Positions 6,451 through 7,603 of a DNA stretch of 7,603 nucleotides are shown here, in pieces. Under the pieces are notes generated by a model. It ran no database searches and was not told the origin of the DNA. It saw only the letters and a list, made by a program, of their open reading frames with translations. Origin of the DNA: Rhodoferax sp. (lineage in GTDB: Bacteria; Pseudomonadota; Gammaproteobacteria; Burkholderiales; Burkholderiaceae_C); contig JAKFXU010000091.1 in assembly GCA_021731215.1 (NCBI GenBank), positions 1 to 7,603 of the forward strand. The letters are read 5' to 3'. Within the stretch, counting starts at the first letter, position 1. The number at the start of each line of letters is the position of its first letter. Position numbers and translations under genes: made by a program.

Positions 6451-6478
6451 AGTGTAACAAATGTAAGTTGCGGCTGAA
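6451..6478 (-). promoter_or_regulatory. Candidate promoter/OmpR-like tandem site upstream of the export operon
   Basis: On the minus strand the sequence CTTACATTTGTTACACTG holds two TTACA half-sites (6466-6462 and 6457-6453) starting 9 bases apart, the tandem spacing seen with OmpR-family regulators. A weak sigma-70 pair overlaps it: TTCAGC (6478-6473, 3 of 6) and TACACT (6456-6451, 4 of 6) with a 16-base spacer. It lies between the atp terminator and the lapB-like start codon, 36 to 63 bases upstream, so a promoter is expected near here. Its exact identity and the regulator are uncertain. Confidence 0.3.
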
Positions 6479-6532
6479 GCGCTGAGCCTGGGCTGGCCGA
6501 AGGTAGCGCACCTGGGTTGGATTTGAGACGGC

Positions 6533-6564
6533 AAAAAGCCCTGCTCTTTTCAGAGCAGGGCTTT
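6533..6564 (-). terminator. Rho-independent terminator of the ATP synthase operon
   Basis: A perfect 12-bp stem, AAAGCCCTGCTC (6535-6546) with GAGCAGGGCTTT (6553-6564), encloses a 6-base loop (6547-6552). Read on the minus strand the stem is followed by more T residues, giving a five-T run, the expected polarity for transcripts arriving from atpC, whose stop codon is 47 bases upstream. A smaller GC hairpin (GCGGCC 6586-6591, GGCCGC 6596-6601) lies between atpC and the terminator. It separates the atp operon from the secretion operon. Confidence 0.9.
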
Positions 6565-6611
6565 GACAGTTAGCCGGTTGCGCCAGCGGCCCTCAGGCCG
6601 CGCGGCGGCGC

Positions 6612-7028
6612 TTACTTCTTCTGGCGATATTTGCGCAGTGCGGAAATTTGCGCGGCCATCACGGCCAACTCAGAAGTGGCTTTGGCCAGGTCGATGTCGC
6701 TCTTGGCGTTCTTGATCGCTTCTTCGGCTGCCGCTCGGGCGGCATTGGCCTTCTCGTCGTCCAGGTCCTTGCCGCGAATGGCGGTGTCCGACAACACGGT
6801 GACGCAGTGGGGTTGCACTTCGAGCAGACCACCGGCGACAAAGATGAACTCTTCGCTGCCGTCGGCTTTCTCGATCCGCACCGAACCCGCCTTGATGCGC
6901 GTGATCAGTGGTGTGTGGCGTGGGTAAATGCCCAGTTCGCCGGCTTCCCCAGGCAGGGCCACAAAACGCGCCTCGCCTGAGAAGATCGACTCTTCGGCAC
7001 TGACCACATCGACGTGGATGGTGTTCAT
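6612..7028 (-). CDS. atpC: F1Fo ATP synthase epsilon subunit
   Basis: A 138-residue protein, the usual length of the bacterial epsilon subunit. It begins [20 protein letters not shown] and contains the conserved beta-sandwich segments [18 protein letters not shown] (about 27-44) and [11 protein letters not shown] (about 63-73). A charged helical hairpin follows from about residue 88 ([16 protein letters not shown] ... ALRKYRQKK), which in the family can extend and inhibit ATP hydrolysis. It sits in the central stalk with gamma. AAGGAAG upstream of the ATG serves as a ribosome binding site. It follows atpD by 40 bases and precedes the operon terminator, the normal last position. Confidence 0.98.
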   Translation of the reverse strand: MNTIHVDVVSAEESIFSGEARFVALPGEAGELGIYPRHTPLITRIKAGSVRIEKADGSEEFIFVAGGLLEVQPHCVTVLSDTAIRGKDLDDEKANAARAAAEEAIKNAKSDIDLAKATSELAVMAAQISALRKYRQKK

Positions 7029-7068
7029 GGTGACGCTTCCTTAGATCTCTTGGGTTCGATCCGAGTAG

Positions 7069-7603
<535 letters not shown>

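Noticed and set aside
4280..6457. A 725-codon open frame on the plus strand opposite the ABC exporter
   Set aside because: It is the antisense shadow of a strongly conserved high-G+C gene. Its translation is rich in His, Gln, Gly and Ala with no recognisable domain, and it has no sensible start signals.
6586..6601. GC-rich hairpin as the atp terminator
   Set aside because: It has no T-run on either strand; the 12-bp stem at 6535-6564 with its T-run is the better terminator.

Overview
This window looks like chromosomal DNA of a betaproteobacterium of the order Burkholderiales, most likely a Comamonadaceae relative. The grounds are the high G+C coding sequence and the style of the ATP synthase and type I secretion proteins; no rRNA or other marker is present to fix the genus. 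Every gene I can support is on the minus strand, so the biological order runs from the right end of the window to the left.

Right end (about 6530-7603): the end of the F1Fo ATP synthase operon, with the last 177 residues of the beta subunit (atpD, cut by the window edge), the complete epsilon subunit (atpC) and a perfect 12-bp-stem intrinsic terminator.

Middle (1748-6415): a tightly packed four-gene operon with a LapB-type ABC exporter that has a catalytically dead C39-like domain, a LapC/HlyD-type periplasmic adaptor, a LuxR/NarL-type regulator with a degenerate receiver domain, and a small conserved protein of a family often misnamed 'tryptophan synthase subunit beta like'. All three junctions are 4-base ATGA overlaps, so translation is probably coupled. 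By family analogy the exporter and adaptor form the inner-membrane part of a type I secretion system for a large RTX-type surface adhesin. The adhesin and the TolC-like outer-membrane channel are not in this window.

Left end (1-1747): an accessory region of visibly lower G+C. It holds a winged-helix/Fic fusion protein with a Gln where the catalytic His of the Fic motif should be, and the first 49 codons of a probable AbiEii-type nucleotidyltransferase toxin that runs off the window. The Fic gene is bracketed by a 111-bp direct repeat (105 of 111 bases identical). The right copy is the real 3' end of the small gene that closes the secretion operon. The left copy is a detached fragment of the same 36 codons plus stop. 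This looks like the scar of a gene-end insertion. Recombination between the copies would remove the Fic gene and leave the secretion operon intact. Upstream of the Fic gene lies a cluster of four ATTGWTGC(A/T) half-sites, and upstream of the AbiEii-like gene lies a 14-bp perfect palindrome; both are candidate operators.

The most interesting part is the Fic/AbiEii-like cargo: a probable defence or toxin-antitoxin module captured at the end of a biofilm-adhesin export operon, with a Fic protein that keeps the inhibitory motif but has lost the catalytic His.
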